A stretch of 64,000 bases of DNA. Origin: Alphaproteobacteria bacterium 46_93_T64 (GTDB lineage: Bacteria > Pseudomonadota > Alphaproteobacteria > Sneathiellales > Sneathiellaceae). The DNA lies in assembly GCA_002163135.1 (NCBI GenBank), contig MAAN01000022.1, positions 1-64,000 of the forward strand. Direction: 5' to 3'. The notes under the pieces are model-generated. The model saw nothing but the letters and a program-made list of their open reading frames with translations. It was not told where the DNA came from and did not search any database. Numbering within the stretch: position 1 is the first letter of the stretch; the number at the start of each line of letters is the position of its first letter. Both the position numbers and the translations under genes were made by a program. Below are positions 36,091 through 45,641 of this stretch, piece by piece.

Positions 36091-37410
36091 ATGAAAATAT
36101 TTGTCTTTCTTTGGATCGCCGCCATTGCAACCCTCACCGGTTTTGTTCCGAGCGCATTGGCCACTAACATTCAGGAAATTACGAGCCCCGGTGGCATTAA
36201 GGCATGGTTTGTCGAAGAAAAATCCATCCCAATTCTGAGTATGGAAGTGATATGGAAAGGTGGCGCAAGTACTATTCCAGCAGAGAAGGCGGGTCTCGCT
36301 AATCTTCTGGCCTCAACAATGGATGAGGGAGCTGCAGATCTGGATAGTAAAGCATTTCAGCAACGTTTGTCTGATTTGGCAATTTCGCTTTCATTCGGTG
36401 CGTCAAAAGATACGTTTAGCGGTAGCCTTAAAACACTATCGGAAAATAGAGAAGAGGCATTTCGTCTTTTCGAGCTGGCTATTAATTCGCCGCGTTTTGA
36501 TGAAGAACCGGTTGGCCGCATCAAAAGTCAAATTTTAGTTGGACTCAACAGAAAGCTGTCTAAGCCTAATAATCTCGTTCGTCGGGCCTGGTTTGAGGTA
36601 GCATTTCCCGGGCATGCCTATGCCATTCCTACGGATGGGACTATCGAGACAGTAAAGCCACTAACGCCTAAAGATCTGCGTGAATTCAAGAAAAAGCAGA
36701 TTGCACGAAGTAATATGGTTGTATCTGTGATCGGCGATATAGATGCTGACGAATTGGGGCGCTTATTGGATAAAACGTTTCTTAAACTTCCAGAAAACCC
36801 GGATCTGAGTTTTCCGAATGACGTAGAAGAAGTTAAGGGACCTATACTTAAAGTTATACCGCTTGATATTCCGCAAAGTGTTGTTGTTTTCGGCGGTAAT
36901 GGTATTAAACGGGAAGATCCTGATTACTATGCAGCATATGTTCTCAATTACATTTTGGGCGGGGGAGGGTTTGAATCTCGTTTGACAGCTGAAATTCGAG
37001 AAAAACGTGGTTTGGTGTATTCTGTTTATAGTTATTTGGCCCCTTTACAGAATGCAGGATTGCAACTCGGCGGGTTTGGGACGAGCAACGCTTCTGTTGC
37101 TGAAGCTATTGAGTTGGTGAAAGCCGAACTGCATAAAATTCGAGAAGCCGGCGTTACTGAAACTGAATTAGAGGCCGCCAAGAAATATCTAAATGGCTCC
37201 TTCCCACTTCGCTTGTCTTCTAATTCACGGATCGCTAACATAATGGTGAGCATGCAATTGTTCAATTTGCCAATAAGCTATTTGAATAAACGGCCGGAAT
37301 TAATCAACGCAGTAACACTTGATGACATAAAGCGAGTGGCATATCGGTTGATGGATCCCGATGCGATGATCATTACGATTGCGGGAAAACCTTCGGGTTT
37401 GGAGAATTAA
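36091..37410 (+). CDS. M16 family peptidase homologue lacking the zinc motif (partner subunit)
   Basis: A 439-residue M16 homologue with a signal peptide (cleavage probably after ALA). At the site of HxxEH it reads NLLAS (residues 71-75, in GLANLLASTMDEG), so the zinc ligands and catalytic Glu are gone. The C-terminal R/Y-type region (SFPLRLSSNSRIA) remains. It should complement the catalytic subunit upstream, as in known two-gene bacterial M16B pairs. It starts with an ATG right after the upstream stop with a strong GGAGGAG; the frame opens earlier but the earlier ATG lies inside the upstream gene. Confidence 0.92.
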   Translation: MKIFVFLWIAAIATLTGFVPSALATNIQEITSPGGIKAWFVEEKSIPILSMEVIWKGGASTIPAEKAGLANLLASTMDEGAADLDSKAFQQRLSDLAISLSFGASKDTFSGSLKTLSENREEAFRLFELAINSPRFDEEPVGRIKSQILVGLNRKLSKPNNLVRRAWFEVAFPGHAYAIPTDGTIETVKPLTPKDLREFKKKQIARSNMVVSVIGDIDADELGRLLDKTFLKLPENPDLSFPNDVEEVKGPILKVIPLDIPQSVVVFGGNGIKREDPDYYAAYVLNYILGGGGFESRLTAEIREKRGLVYSVYSYLAPLQNAGLQLGGFGTSNASVAEAIELVKAELHKIREAGVTETELEAAKKYLNGSFPLRLSSNSRIANIMVSMQLFNLPISYLNKRPELINAVTLDDIKRVAYRLMDPDAMIITIAGKPSGLEN

Positions 37411-37514
37411 AATTGATGGATTGTTTACCATCGGTAGGTAATAGTAGGTCGATCGAGTTGTATTAGTTCAGTGTATAATCTTACTTAAACAAGTCTTCAG
37501 GCCTGAGTAAAAGC

Positions 37515-38798
37515 ATGACATACAAGCAAACATTCGAAAATTGTTTCTCTTCCACTGAAAATGGGGATCAAGATTGGGTTAGGACTGCTTTCATGAAAGC
37601 GCTATCTCAGACTGAAACCATCGCCTCTTCGTTATCTGTTCTTAAAGATGAGGGGCGGCTTCCCATTCTAGAATTGCCAGAAAAATTGGATGATTTGACG
37701 GCTTTAAGTGAACACCCATTTGTTACTGAAAAGGACTATAACCGCTTTGTCGTGGTAGGTATCGGTGGCTCGTCTCTTGGAGCCCAAGTACTTGTTAATA
37801 TTCGAAATAAGGATGACGCACCTTATTTGCATTTTTGGGATACTCTTGATTACCACGTTATGCGTCCACATCTCTCAGGATCCAAATTAAAAGAAACACG
37901 CTTCTTGCTTGTGTCAAAGTCTGGGACAACACCTGAAATTCTGGCCCAAGTTCTTTTGGTCATAGAGGCCTTGAATAACGAGGGCGGGATGCGGGCTGTT
38001 AGCCAGCAGTGCCTAGTGATTTGTGAGCCAGGAGATAATCCGCTGGGTTATATTGCGGATAAATGGAATATACCGCGACTTGATCATGATCCTGATGTTG
38101 GTGGACGATACTCCGCATTTTCGCTCGTTGGGGCACTCCCGGCATTAATCGCAGGTATTGATATGAACGAAGTTCGTCGAGGAGCAAAAGAAGTTCTTGA
38201 TGATACATTGACTAACCCGGAATCTGCGCCGCGGGTCTCTGCTGCCCTAAATCATGCGCTGAGTGATATATGCGACGTCAGAATGAATGTTTTAATGCCA
38301 TATTCTAAACAGTTAGAGCCTTTTACCCATTGGTTTCGTCAACTTTGGGCAGAAAGTGTTGGTAAAGAAGGGCGAGGAAGTACACCGCTTAATGCACTTG
38401 GGCCCATTGATCAACATAGCCAACTTCAGCTCTGGCTTGATGGTCCTAATGACAAATTCTTTACGCTCATCATAAATCAGGATGATGATGCAAGTCCGCT
38501 TATGGATGTCTCCTTAGCCGATAATATCCCCGAACTTGATTATCTGAAGAATCACCGGATCAGTGATGTCGTACATGCTGAGGCACATGCAACAGCGAAA
38601 ACACTGGCGGATCGTGGTAAATATTTGCGTTGTATTTACATAGAAACACTGGATGAGCGTACCATTGGTGCCCTGATGATGCATTTTATGTTGGAAACTA
38701 TCTTTACCTGTCACCTTTTGGGGGTTAATCCTTTCGATCAGCCAGCCGTCGAGGAAGGCAAGAGATTGACCAAAATGTATCTTAAGGGTGAAGGATGA
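37515..38798 (+). CDS. pgi: Glucose-6-phosphate isomerase
   Basis: A 427-residue phosphoglucose isomerase that interconverts glucose-6-phosphate and fructose-6-phosphate. Sugar-phosphate contacts are visible in VGIGGSSLGA, SKSGTTPEI and GGRYSAFS. The catalytic region has LWAESVGKEG and PIDQHSQLQLW (the His of the ring-opening step). It is shorter than the ~550-residue E. coli enzyme and closer to the short bacterial type. The last 4 bases overlap mutL (ATGA), so the two are coupled. Confidence 0.92.
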   Translation: MTYKQTFENCFSSTENGDQDWVRTAFMKALSQTETIASSLSVLKDEGRLPILELPEKLDDLTALSEHPFVTEKDYNRFVVVGIGGSSLGAQVLVNIRNKDDAPYLHFWDTLDYHVMRPHLSGSKLKETRFLLVSKSGTTPEILAQVLLVIEALNNEGGMRAVSQQCLVICEPGDNPLGYIADKWNIPRLDHDPDVGGRYSAFSLVGALPALIAGIDMNEVRRGAKEVLDDTLTNPESAPRVSAALNHALSDICDVRMNVLMPYSKQLEPFTHWFRQLWAESVGKEGRGSTPLNALGPIDQHSQLQLWLDGPNDKFFTLIINQDDDASPLMDVSLADNIPELDYLKNHRISDVVHAEAHATAKTLADRGKYLRCIYIETLDERTIGALMMHFMLETIFTCHLLGVNPFDQPAVEEGKRLTKMYLKGEG

Positions 38799-40654
38799 AC
38801 CTCCGGAGATTACCGGACAATATTGTCAACCAGATAGCAGCGGGCGAGGTTGTTGAACGACCAGCATCTGCTGTGAAGGAACTGGTAGAGAACGCTATTG
38901 ATGCTGGCGCGGATCGTATTGACGTTGTCATGCGAAATGGTGGACGCTCGCTTATTTCCATTACGGATAATGGCAAAGGCATGAGCTCTGATGAGCTCAA
39001 ACTCTGTTTTGAGCGCCATGCAACCTCCAAACTTCCCGATGAGGATCTTGTTAATATCCAGCATTTAGGGTTCAGAGGCGAAGCGATCCCATCCATTGCA
39101 TCTGTCAGTCGCATGTCTATTGCGACCAAAACGATCGACGATGAGAGTGGTTGGCGCTTGACAGTTGAAGGCGGTAAGCATGGTGAGGTAGAGCCCATTG
39201 GGCTTCCGGCAGGCACACGCGTTGAAGTGAGAGACATTTTCTTTGCAACACCTGCACGCCTTAAATTTTTAAAAAGTGAACGCGCCGAATTTGGGGCTGC
39301 CCTTGATGTCATGCGCAGGCTTGCGATGGCCTATCCTGCGATTTCTTTTTCCTTGTCTGATGAAAAGCGAACAGCTTTAAAAGTACATGCAGCGCAAGGC
39401 GACTTGTTTGAAGCGTGGCTGGATCGCTTAGGTGCGATTATGGGCAGAGAATTTTCTGAAAATGCACTGAAGATTGACGCGGAACGTAATGGCGTTGTTT
39501 TAAGTGGCTATGCTGGAGTACCAACTTTTAATCGCGGAAATGCTGCAATGCAGTTCATGTATGTGAACGGTCGCCCGGTTAAAGACAAGCTATTCACAGG
39601 CTCTGTGCGCGCGTCCTACATGGATCTGCTCGCTCGAAATCGGCATCCCCTGCTGGCATTATTTCTGGAAGTGCCTGCGGATCAGGTGGACGTCAACGTA
39701 CACCCGGCGAAAGCCGAAGTACGTTTCAGAGATTCAGGTGGCGTTCGTGGTCTTATCATCGGGGCACTTCGAAATGCCTTGGCTGAAAATGGACACAGAG
39801 CCTCTTCAACAGTGGGATCACAAGCACTGGGCGCATTTGAACCTCAGGGCATGCATTTTCAAATGCAATCCAGACCTCCCCAACAAGTAAGTATGGGGAA
39901 CTGGTCATCGGTTGGCTCAAACTCTATTCCTTCAGGTGTCGCTGAGGACGCGACGACCTATCATGCGCCGTTGATGGGAAATACTGCCGTTGATGGTACA
40001 ATGATGATGCATCCTTCTGCTCCGCCGCCTATGCAGGGGATGGCGGACGCGGAAACAGTCAGAGAACTTGAACAATATCCATTGGGTGCGGCGCGAGGCC
40101 AATTACACGAGACATACATCGTAGCTCAGACACAAGATGGCATGATTTTAGTCGATCAACATGCTGCTCATGAACGTCTGGTTATGGAACGTATGAAGAA
40201 AGCATTCGCGGAGAAATCTGTGAGCCGCCAATTGCTCTTGTTACCTGATGTGGTGGAAATTGACGAGATTGCAGCGGAGCGTGTTTGTGCACGTGCAGAA
40301 GAACTGGCGGAAATGGGGCTAGTCATCGAGCCTTTTGGAACTGGAGCAATTGTAGTCCGCGAAACCCCTGCGATGTTGGGAACCTGCGATGTTAAGGGTC
40401 TCATTCAGGATTTGGCGGATGATTTGTCAGAGTTCGATACGGCTTTGTCTCTTAAAGATCGGATGGATGATGTGTTTGCCACTATGGCCTGCCATGGATC
40501 CGTGCGTGCTGGTCGACGTTTGACCATTGATGAAATGAATGCGCTTCTCCGAGAGATGGAGGTAACGCCGCATTCTGGGCAGTGTAACCATGGACGCCCC
40601 ACCTATGTTCAGTTAAAGCTGACAGATATTGAAAAACTCTTTGGTCGGCGATAG
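38795..40654 (+). CDS. mutL: DNA mismatch repair protein MutL
   Basis: A 619-residue GHKL ATPase. The N-terminal ATPase has IAAGEVVERPASAVKELVEN (about residues 14-33), DNGKGM and FRGEA. The C-terminal domain carries the endonuclease motif DQHAAHERLVME, which matches DQHA(X)2E(X)4E, plus ACHGSVRAGRRL and the CNHGRPT motif. MutL with these motifs nicks DNA itself and does not need MutH. The linker at about 330-440 is low complexity. It overlaps the pgi stop by 4 bases, which couples it to pgi for no obvious functional reason. Confidence 0.96.
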   Translation: MNLRRLPDNIVNQIAAGEVVERPASAVKELVENAIDAGADRIDVVMRNGGRSLISITDNGKGMSSDELKLCFERHATSKLPDEDLVNIQHLGFRGEAIPSIASVSRMSIATKTIDDESGWRLTVEGGKHGEVEPIGLPAGTRVEVRDIFFATPARLKFLKSERAEFGAALDVMRRLAMAYPAISFSLSDEKRTALKVHAAQGDLFEAWLDRLGAIMGREFSENALKIDAERNGVVLSGYAGVPTFNRGNAAMQFMYVNGRPVKDKLFTGSVRASYMDLLARNRHPLLALFLEVPADQVDVNVHPAKAEVRFRDSGGVRGLIIGALRNALAENGHRASSTVGSQALGAFEPQGMHFQMQSRPPQQVSMGNWSSVGSNSIPSGVAEDATTYHAPLMGNTAVDGTMMMHPSAPPPMQGMADAETVRELEQYPLGAARGQLHETYIVAQTQDGMILVDQHAAHERLVMERMKKAFAEKSVSRQLLLLPDVVEIDEIAAERVCARAEELAEMGLVIEPFGTGAIVVRETPAMLGTCDVKGLIQDLADDLSEFDTALSLKDRMDDVFATMACHGSVRAGRRLTIDEMNALLREMEVTPHSGQCNHGRPTYVQLKLTDIEKLFGRR

Positions 40655-40675
40655 TAAGTTTTCAGGAATTAGTGA

Positions 40676-41872
40676 ATGTTAAATTCAGAATCCCGCTCCT
40701 TTGATGTTGTTGTCATTGGTGCAGGTGCGGCAGGAATGATGTGCGCCATAGAAGCAGGAAAACGGGGCCGGTCGGTTCTGCTTCTTGAAAAGACAGATAA
40801 ACCGGGCAAAAAAATTCTAATCTCTGGTGGTGGTCGATGTAACTTCACCAACTTGTTTGCAGCACCAGACCGATATGTTTCTGATAACAAGCACTTTTGT
40901 AAATCAGCCCTGCGTAGTTATACGCAGAACGATTTTATAGCACTGATTGAAAAGCATGGTATTGCGTATCATGAAAAGAAATTAGGCCAATTGTTTTGTG
41001 ACAAAAGTGCCTCGGGAATTACTGAGTTACTACTGGATGAGTGTGACACTACAGGTGTGACCTTATGGTGTGATGCTGGAGCAGAGAGTATCTCCAAAAA
41101 CGAAAATAGTGTTTTTGAGCTAGTAGTTGGAAGGCAGAAGGTTCAAGCAAGTTCAATCGTTATTGCAAGCGGCGGATTGTCGATCCCGAAAATGGGAGCA
41201 AATGATTTCGCGTACCGAATTGCAAAAAACTACGGCATGAAAATGACGACGCCACGGCCGGGATTGGTTCCCTTTACGTTTGAGCCTTCGGACATGGATC
41301 GCTTCGCAGACCTTACCGGAATATCAGCAGATGTGCTGGTGAAAATTGGAAAAGTATCCTTTCGCGAAAATGTTCTATTCACGCACCGGGGGGTAAGTGG
41401 TCCTGCAATATTGCAAATCTCCTCCTTTTGGAAGCTGGGTGATACTGTTCAAATCGATTTTCTGCCAGACACAAATCTTATGGAGGACTTGCAGCGGTTG
41501 AGGCGTGAAACTCCTAAAAACGGTGTCAAAAAATATCTATTACAGCTTTTGTCTAACCGCTTGATGGAAAAGCTTTTGGAGAATGTAGGAGAGCTCCCTG
41601 AGTTTGGAAATTGCTCAGACAAATTGTTTGAGAAGATAGTTAAAGGCATCAAAAATATTGAAATTACCCCGAACGGAACAGAGGGGTACCGCAAAGCCGA
41701 GGTCACTGTCGGCGGAATTTGTACGAGCGAATTAAGTTCTAAAACAATGGAAGCAAAGAAGGTTGCGGGACTTTATTTCATTGGCGAGGCTGTAGATGTG
41801 ACTGGTTTTTTGGGGGGCTATAATTTCCAATGGGCTTGGTCTTCAGGCTTTGCAGCAGGGCAGTATGTTTGA
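40676..41872 (+). CDS. NAD(P)/FAD-dependent oxidoreductase, HI0933/YhiN family
   Basis: A 398-residue flavoprotein. The dinucleotide-binding motif VVVIGAGAAGMMCAIEAGK lies at about residues 11-29, and KILISGGGRCNFTN and GEAVDVTGFLGGYNFQWAWSSGFAAGQ are signatures of the HI0933/YhiN family. The reaction is not established. It follows mutL by 21 bases and overlaps the PhyH-type gene by 8 bases, so it belongs to the pgi-mutL-flavoprotein-PhyH run. Confidence 0.85.
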   Translation: MLNSESRSFDVVVIGAGAAGMMCAIEAGKRGRSVLLLEKTDKPGKKILISGGGRCNFTNLFAAPDRYVSDNKHFCKSALRSYTQNDFIALIEKHGIAYHEKKLGQLFCDKSASGITELLLDECDTTGVTLWCDAGAESISKNENSVFELVVGRQKVQASSIVIASGGLSIPKMGANDFAYRIAKNYGMKMTTPRPGLVPFTFEPSDMDRFADLTGISADVLVKIGKVSFRENVLFTHRGVSGPAILQISSFWKLGDTVQIDFLPDTNLMEDLQRLRRETPKNGVKKYLLQLLSNRLMEKLLENVGELPEFGNCSDKLFEKIVKGIKNIEITPNGTEGYRKAEVTVGGICTSELSSKTMEAKKVAGLYFIGEAVDVTGFLGGYNFQWAWSSGFAAGQYV

Positions 41873-42683
41873 TCTTACTGCGGCTGAGTGGCGTGGCATT
41901 TGCCCTGATTTGAGTGTTGGGCAAGAGGTTGCTGCTGATGAAATCGTTTTTAAACTATCAGAGCTAGATTCCATTGCAGATCAATTTTGGAAAAATGGTT
42001 ATTTGAACCTTGCGCCGCAATTCGATGCAGTTGAAATCAACACATTGATATCAGGCTTGGAGGCCCTCAAAGACCATAATATTCCTCCAGTTTTTATATA
42101 CATTTTTGATCAGCCTTGGGCATTGTTTGAGAAACTTCGGCATTTGGTTCAACATTTTTTGGGCCAAGAATATGCACTTCTCCCAAATTTTTGGGCGTGG
42201 CATTTGACTGAAACCGGCCAAACGGGGTGGCCACCCCACCGTGATTGCGATGCGGAAACGGTTTTTGACATCGGGTCCGACAAAATGTTGATGAGTTTAT
42301 CTTTATGGATACCGCTGAACGATGTGGATAAAGATAATGGCTGTATGTATGTGATCGGGCGCCAACAAGAAGAGCAACTTTCAAAAGATATCAAGCTAGA
42401 AAAAGAGGCATTGCGACCCTACGCTACACCGCTCTCAGCTAAAGCAGGTTCTGTGCTAGGCTGGCCGCAAGATCTAGTCCACTGGGGAGGAGAATTTACT
42501 GAAAAAGCAAAATCTCCCCGAATGAGTCTGTCTTTTGAGTTTCAGAACTCTTCATTCGATCCGCTAATAGCTCCATTTCTTGATACTGGAAAGCCACCTG
42601 TGTTTGAGGAGAGACTAATCTTGCTAAAGGCACAGTTTGAGAAGTATCGACATATTGATCCGGGATTACGCTCTACTATTTAG
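41865..42683 (+). CDS. Phytanoyl-CoA dioxygenase (PhyH) family protein
   Basis: A 272-residue Fe(II)/2-oxoglutarate-dependent dioxygenase. The iron triad is visible: His125 and Asp127 in PPHRDCD and the distal His206 in DLVHWGGEF, with Arg219 (SPRMSLSFEF) as the 2-oxoglutarate anchor. The family hydroxylates acyl-CoAs, amino acids and many small molecules; the substrate is not predictable. I chose the ATG at 41865, overlapping the upstream stop by 8 bases; a TTG at 41850 is possible but less likely. It converges on rsmD with a 4-base overlap. Confidence 0.85.
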   Translation: MFDLTAAEWRGICPDLSVGQEVAADEIVFKLSELDSIADQFWKNGYLNLAPQFDAVEINTLISGLEALKDHNIPPVFIYIFDQPWALFEKLRHLVQHFLGQEYALLPNFWAWHLTETGQTGWPPHRDCDAETVFDIGSDKMLMSLSLWIPLNDVDKDNGCMYVIGRQQEEQLSKDIKLEKEALRPYATPLSAKAGSVLGWPQDLVHWGGEFTEKAKSPRMSLSFEFQNSSFDPLIAPFLDTGKPPVFEERLILLKAQFEKYRHIDPGLRSTI

Positions 42684-43246
42684 AGCGCTTTTAAAAACAC
42701 CAATCTGGCGGCTCCATATTTTCTCTCGTCTAGTAACTCGAAGCTACTTGGACAGTCAAATTTCTCTTTGGCCGCAAGTTCCACAACGCAGATCGTTCCT
42801 GTGTGGGTCCAGCCACCTTCCACTAGTCCCTCAAGCGCGGGCTCAGCAAGGCTTTTGTTATAGGGTGGGTCCATCAGAACAAGATCAACGGAGTTACCAG
42901 CTTTACCGGGCTTTGTGCCATCTCGTAGAAGCATGTCTGCGCTTCGACCTGCATCGAATGCAGAAATATTCTGCTTAACTAATTTCAGTCCGCCAACGTG
43001 ATTATCGATAAAGGTTATATGGGTCGCACCGCGTGAGAACGCTTCCATTCCGAGGGCGCCAGTCCCAGAAAAAATATCCAGAACTCGGGCGCCTATTGGT
43101 AGTGGTCCCTCATCGGTCCGATACTCGCTTCCATGGCCCAGAATATTGAATAAGGCTTCGCGTGTACGATCGGCCGTTGGTCGAATATGTCCATCTTCAG
43201 GCAAGGCAAGTTTCTTGCCGCGATATGTGCCGCCAACGATCCGCAT
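42680..43246 (-). CDS. rsmD: 16S rRNA (guanine966-N2)-methyltransferase
   Basis: A 188-residue SAM-dependent methyltransferase that modifies G966 of 16S rRNA. It starts MRIVGGTYRGKKL. The SAM-binding motif I is VLDIFSGTGALGMEAFSRGA and the catalytic motif IV is DPPY, in LVLMDPPYNKS. It starts one base inside the stop of the pseudouridine synthase gene, so both rRNA-modification genes are coupled. Confidence 0.94.
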   Translation of the reverse strand: MRIVGGTYRGKKLALPEDGHIRPTADRTREALFNILGHGSEYRTDEGPLPIGARVLDIFSGTGALGMEAFSRGATHITFIDNHVGGLKLVKQNISAFDAGRSADMLLRDGTKPGKAGNSVDLVLMDPPYNKSLAEPALEGLVEGGWTHTGTICVVELAAKEKFDCPSSFELLDERKYGAARLVFLKAL

Positions 43247-44313
43247 TACCGAATTCTCTTGCGTGTTTGTTTTGAAGAAGCAGATGTTTTACGGCGGTTT
43301 TTCCGATCCATATCTTGAGTTGGTCGTTTGCCGCTTTCCGGGTTTTCTTCTCGCGACGTTGGTCGTTTGCCGCGTTCCGGGTTTTCTTCACGTGACATTG
43401 GTTGCTTGCCGCGTGTATTTCTTTCCATCCGTTCAGCTGGTGTAAGGGGACCTTTCTTTTTAGGTGCCGCAGCTTTCTCAGGTTTTGCTTTATTCAGATT
43501 TTTAGGTGCGTATTGACCTTGATCTTTGGGCTTGCGGCTTCGGGCCGGGGCGATTTCATGATCATCATCATCATCTTCAAATTTTTCCACGCCCATTTGC
43601 TCTCGCAAAATTTTGGATTTAACTTCCTCAACTTCACCCGTTTCTAGTTCCCCTAACTGTAGCGGCCCATAAGAGACACGGATCAATCGCAAGACAGTAA
43701 AGCCAAGATGATCCATTACTTTGCGGATTTCCCGGTTCTTTCCTTCTCGCAAAGAAATGGTCATCCAAGAGTTCGCCCCTTTACTGCTATCTAGTGTTGC
43801 TTCGATACCGGCATAGCGGATGCCTTCGATTGTAAGTCCTTTTTCGAGGATTTTTAAAGTGTGCTCTTTCGGATGGCCATGCACACGCACACGGTATTTA
43901 CGTTTCCAGCCCGTTGCGGGAAGTTCCAAGCGGCGAGCAAGCTCACCGTCATTCGTCAAAAGAAGCAGGCCTTCGGAATTCAAGTCAAGTCTTCCGACAG
44001 AAATAACCCGGGGCAATTCTTCGGGCAAGTCGTCAAATACAGTATCACGACCTTTTTCATCGCGGTGACTGGTAACCAGACCAACAGGCTTGTGGTACCG
44101 CCATAATCTTGGGCGTTCCAGCTTCGGAAGCGGATTGCCGTCCACGATAATGGTGTCTGTTTCGGTTACAGTGAACGCGGGGCTTTCAAGTTTTTCCCCG
44201 TTTACCACAACACGGCCATCTGTGATCCAGCGTTCGGCATCTCTGCGAGAACATAACCCTGCACGGGCCATACGTTTCGCTATGCGTTCGGATTTTTTTG
44301 TCTCGTCGGTCAT
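43246..44313 (-). CDS. RsuA/RluB-family rRNA pseudouridine synthase
   Basis: A 355-residue pseudouridine synthase. The S4 RNA-binding domain is at about residues 10-60 (MARAGLCSRRDAERWITDG) and the catalytic domain follows, with GRLDLNSEGLLLLTNDG holding the catalytic Asp. RluB, RluF or RsuA cannot be separated by sequence alone; alphaproteobacterial neighbours usually call it RluB. The C-terminal ~115 residues are basic and low complexity (RGK, SREENP, KRP repeats) and include a 13-residue tandem repeat. It overlaps both neighbours. Confidence 0.9.
   Translation of the reverse strand: MTDETKKSERIAKRMARAGLCSRRDAERWITDGRVVVNGEKLESPAFTVTETDTIIVDGNPLPKLERPRLWRYHKPVGLVTSHRDEKGRDTVFDDLPEELPRVISVGRLDLNSEGLLLLTNDGELARRLELPATGWKRKYRVRVHGHPKEHTLKILEKGLTIEGIRYAGIEATLDSSKGANSWMTISLREGKNREIRKVMDHLGFTVLRLIRVSYGPLQLGELETGEVEEVKSKILREQMGVEKFEDDDDDHEIAPARSRKPKDQGQYAPKNLNKAKPEKAAAPKKKGPLTPAERMERNTRGKQPMSREENPERGKRPTSREENPESGKRPTQDMDRKNRRKTSASSKQTRKRIR
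43320..43413 (-). repeat. 39-bp tandem repeat inside the RsuA/RluB tail
   Basis: About 2.4 copies of a 39-bp unit (43320-43358, 43359-43397, partial 43398-43413) encode SREENPERGKRPT-type 13-residue repeats. The copies are about 90% alike. Confidence 0.85.
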
Positions 44314-45026
44314 GGCTTTGAAGCCTCCGCAATAAAGGCATCGAAGATTTTTCGGTCACCTTCTGAAATTAGATATTCTGGATGCCATTGAACACCAAGG
44401 CAGAAACGATATCGATCGTCTTCAATGCCCTCGATCACCCCATCATTGGCAATGGCGTTTACGATGATGTTTTCCGGGGCATCTTTGGCTGCTTGATGAT
44501 GGGCACTGTTTACTGGCAATGTCCCTGTTCCCACAATCCGGTGTAGCAATGTACCAGGGGTTACCTTTACATTGTGACCAGCTTCGGTTCGCGGATTTGG
44601 TTGTTCGTGAGCAAGTGGTTCAGATATTTCGTCAGGAATATGCTGGATCAATGTACCGCCGAGTATAACATGGAGTAATTGTTGTCCACCACAAATACCC
44701 AAAACAGGTTTATTTGCTTTTAGCATCGCAACCGTCACGTTTTTCTCAAATGTTGTCCGGCGGTCTTTTGTCACGACAGTTTCGTGACGCGAGGTTGCCC
44801 CAAACATGGACGGATCTACATCAAAAGCCCCGCCAGTTACCACAAGACCATCTAACTTGGCGCAGTAGTCTTCGGCAAGGTCAGGTTCATGGGGCAGAGG
44901 GATAGGTATTCCACCGCTCGCAGTAATTACATCTGCATAATTTTGCCGAAGGGCATACCACGGCATGTTGGAATATCCACCGGGGTCTTCGGAATCTAAA
45001 GTGATGCCAATAAATGGTTTTATCAT
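44310..45026 (-). CDS. Gamma-glutamyl-gamma-aminobutyrate hydrolase-like class I glutamine amidotransferase
   Basis: A 238-residue peptidase C26/GATase1 protein. The nucleophile Cys112 lies in VLGICGGQQLLHVILGG, and the His-Glu pair in GVQWHPEYL completes the triad. PuuD-type enzymes split gamma-glutamyl-GABA in putrescine breakdown; other members hydrolyse folate or other gamma-glutamyl compounds. No puu genes are nearby, so the substrate stays open. Its stop overlaps the pseudouridine synthase start by 4 bases. Confidence 0.87.
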   Translation of the reverse strand: MIKPFIGITLDSEDPGGYSNMPWYALRQNYADVITASGGIPIPLPHEPDLAEDYCAKLDGLVVTGGAFDVDPSMFGATSRHETVVTKDRRTTFEKNVTVAMLKANKPVLGICGGQQLLHVILGGTLIQHIPDEISEPLAHEQPNPRTEAGHNVKVTPGTLLHRIVGTGTLPVNSAHHQAAKDAPENIIVNAIANDGVIEGIEDDRYRFCLGVQWHPEYLISEGDRKIFDAFIAEASKP

Positions 45027-45140
45027 GTCTCCTTGTAAGCTCCTATTCGTGGCAACTCAATAGAAGAAGCCGCTTAGAAATAATTATCTGACCAGAGGCT
45101 TGTCGCTTGACGAGATAGAATACAAGCGTCACTTTAGGGT

Positions 45141-45599
45141 ATGGATTTTGAAATAACGAACTACATGGAAGACGCGCTGCATACAGCGGAACTTTCGGCC
45201 CATCGGGGGGAAGTTCCTGTTGGTGCCATAATTGTAGACACGAAAACAGGCAGGATTATCGCAAAGACCGGTAATCAGATGATTGGTCGGCATGATCCAA
45301 CAGCTCATGCAGAAATGCTTGCAATCCGCGCTGCAGCCAATATGGTTGGAAGCCAGAGATTGGTCGATTGCGACATGTATGTAACTTTGGAACCCTGCCC
45401 TATGTGCGCGGCAGCGATTTCTTTAGCCCGTATCCGCAGACTTTATTTCGGTGCGTTTGATCCGAAAGGCGGCGGTGTGGAATATGGTCCTCGGATATTT
45501 GATCAATCCACGTGCCACCACAAACCCGAAATATACGGGGGAATTGGCGAAGAACAGGCAAGCCAACAATTAAAAGAATTTTTTGCCTCCCGGCGATAA
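45141..45599 (+). CDS. tadA: tRNA adenosine(34) deaminase
   Basis: A 152-residue zinc deaminase that converts A34 to inosine in tRNA-Arg(ACG). Zinc and catalytic residues are HAE (His56, Glu58) and PCPMC (Cys86, Cys89). The segment FDPKGGGVEYGPRIF near 113-127 and the C-terminal IGEEQASQQLKEFFASRR helix match TadA. It is divergent from the GATase gene and stands 42 bases before the acyl-CoA dehydrogenase gene. Confidence 0.93.
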   Translation: MDFEITNYMEDALHTAELSAHRGEVPVGAIIVDTKTGRIIAKTGNQMIGRHDPTAHAEMLAIRAAANMVGSQRLVDCDMYVTLEPCPMCAAAISLARIRRLYFGAFDPKGGGVEYGPRIFDQSTCHHKPEIYGGIGEEQASQQLKEFFASRR

Positions 45600-45641
45600 A
45601 AATAAGAACAGAACGAACAACAACAAAAACAAGGAAGCGTC

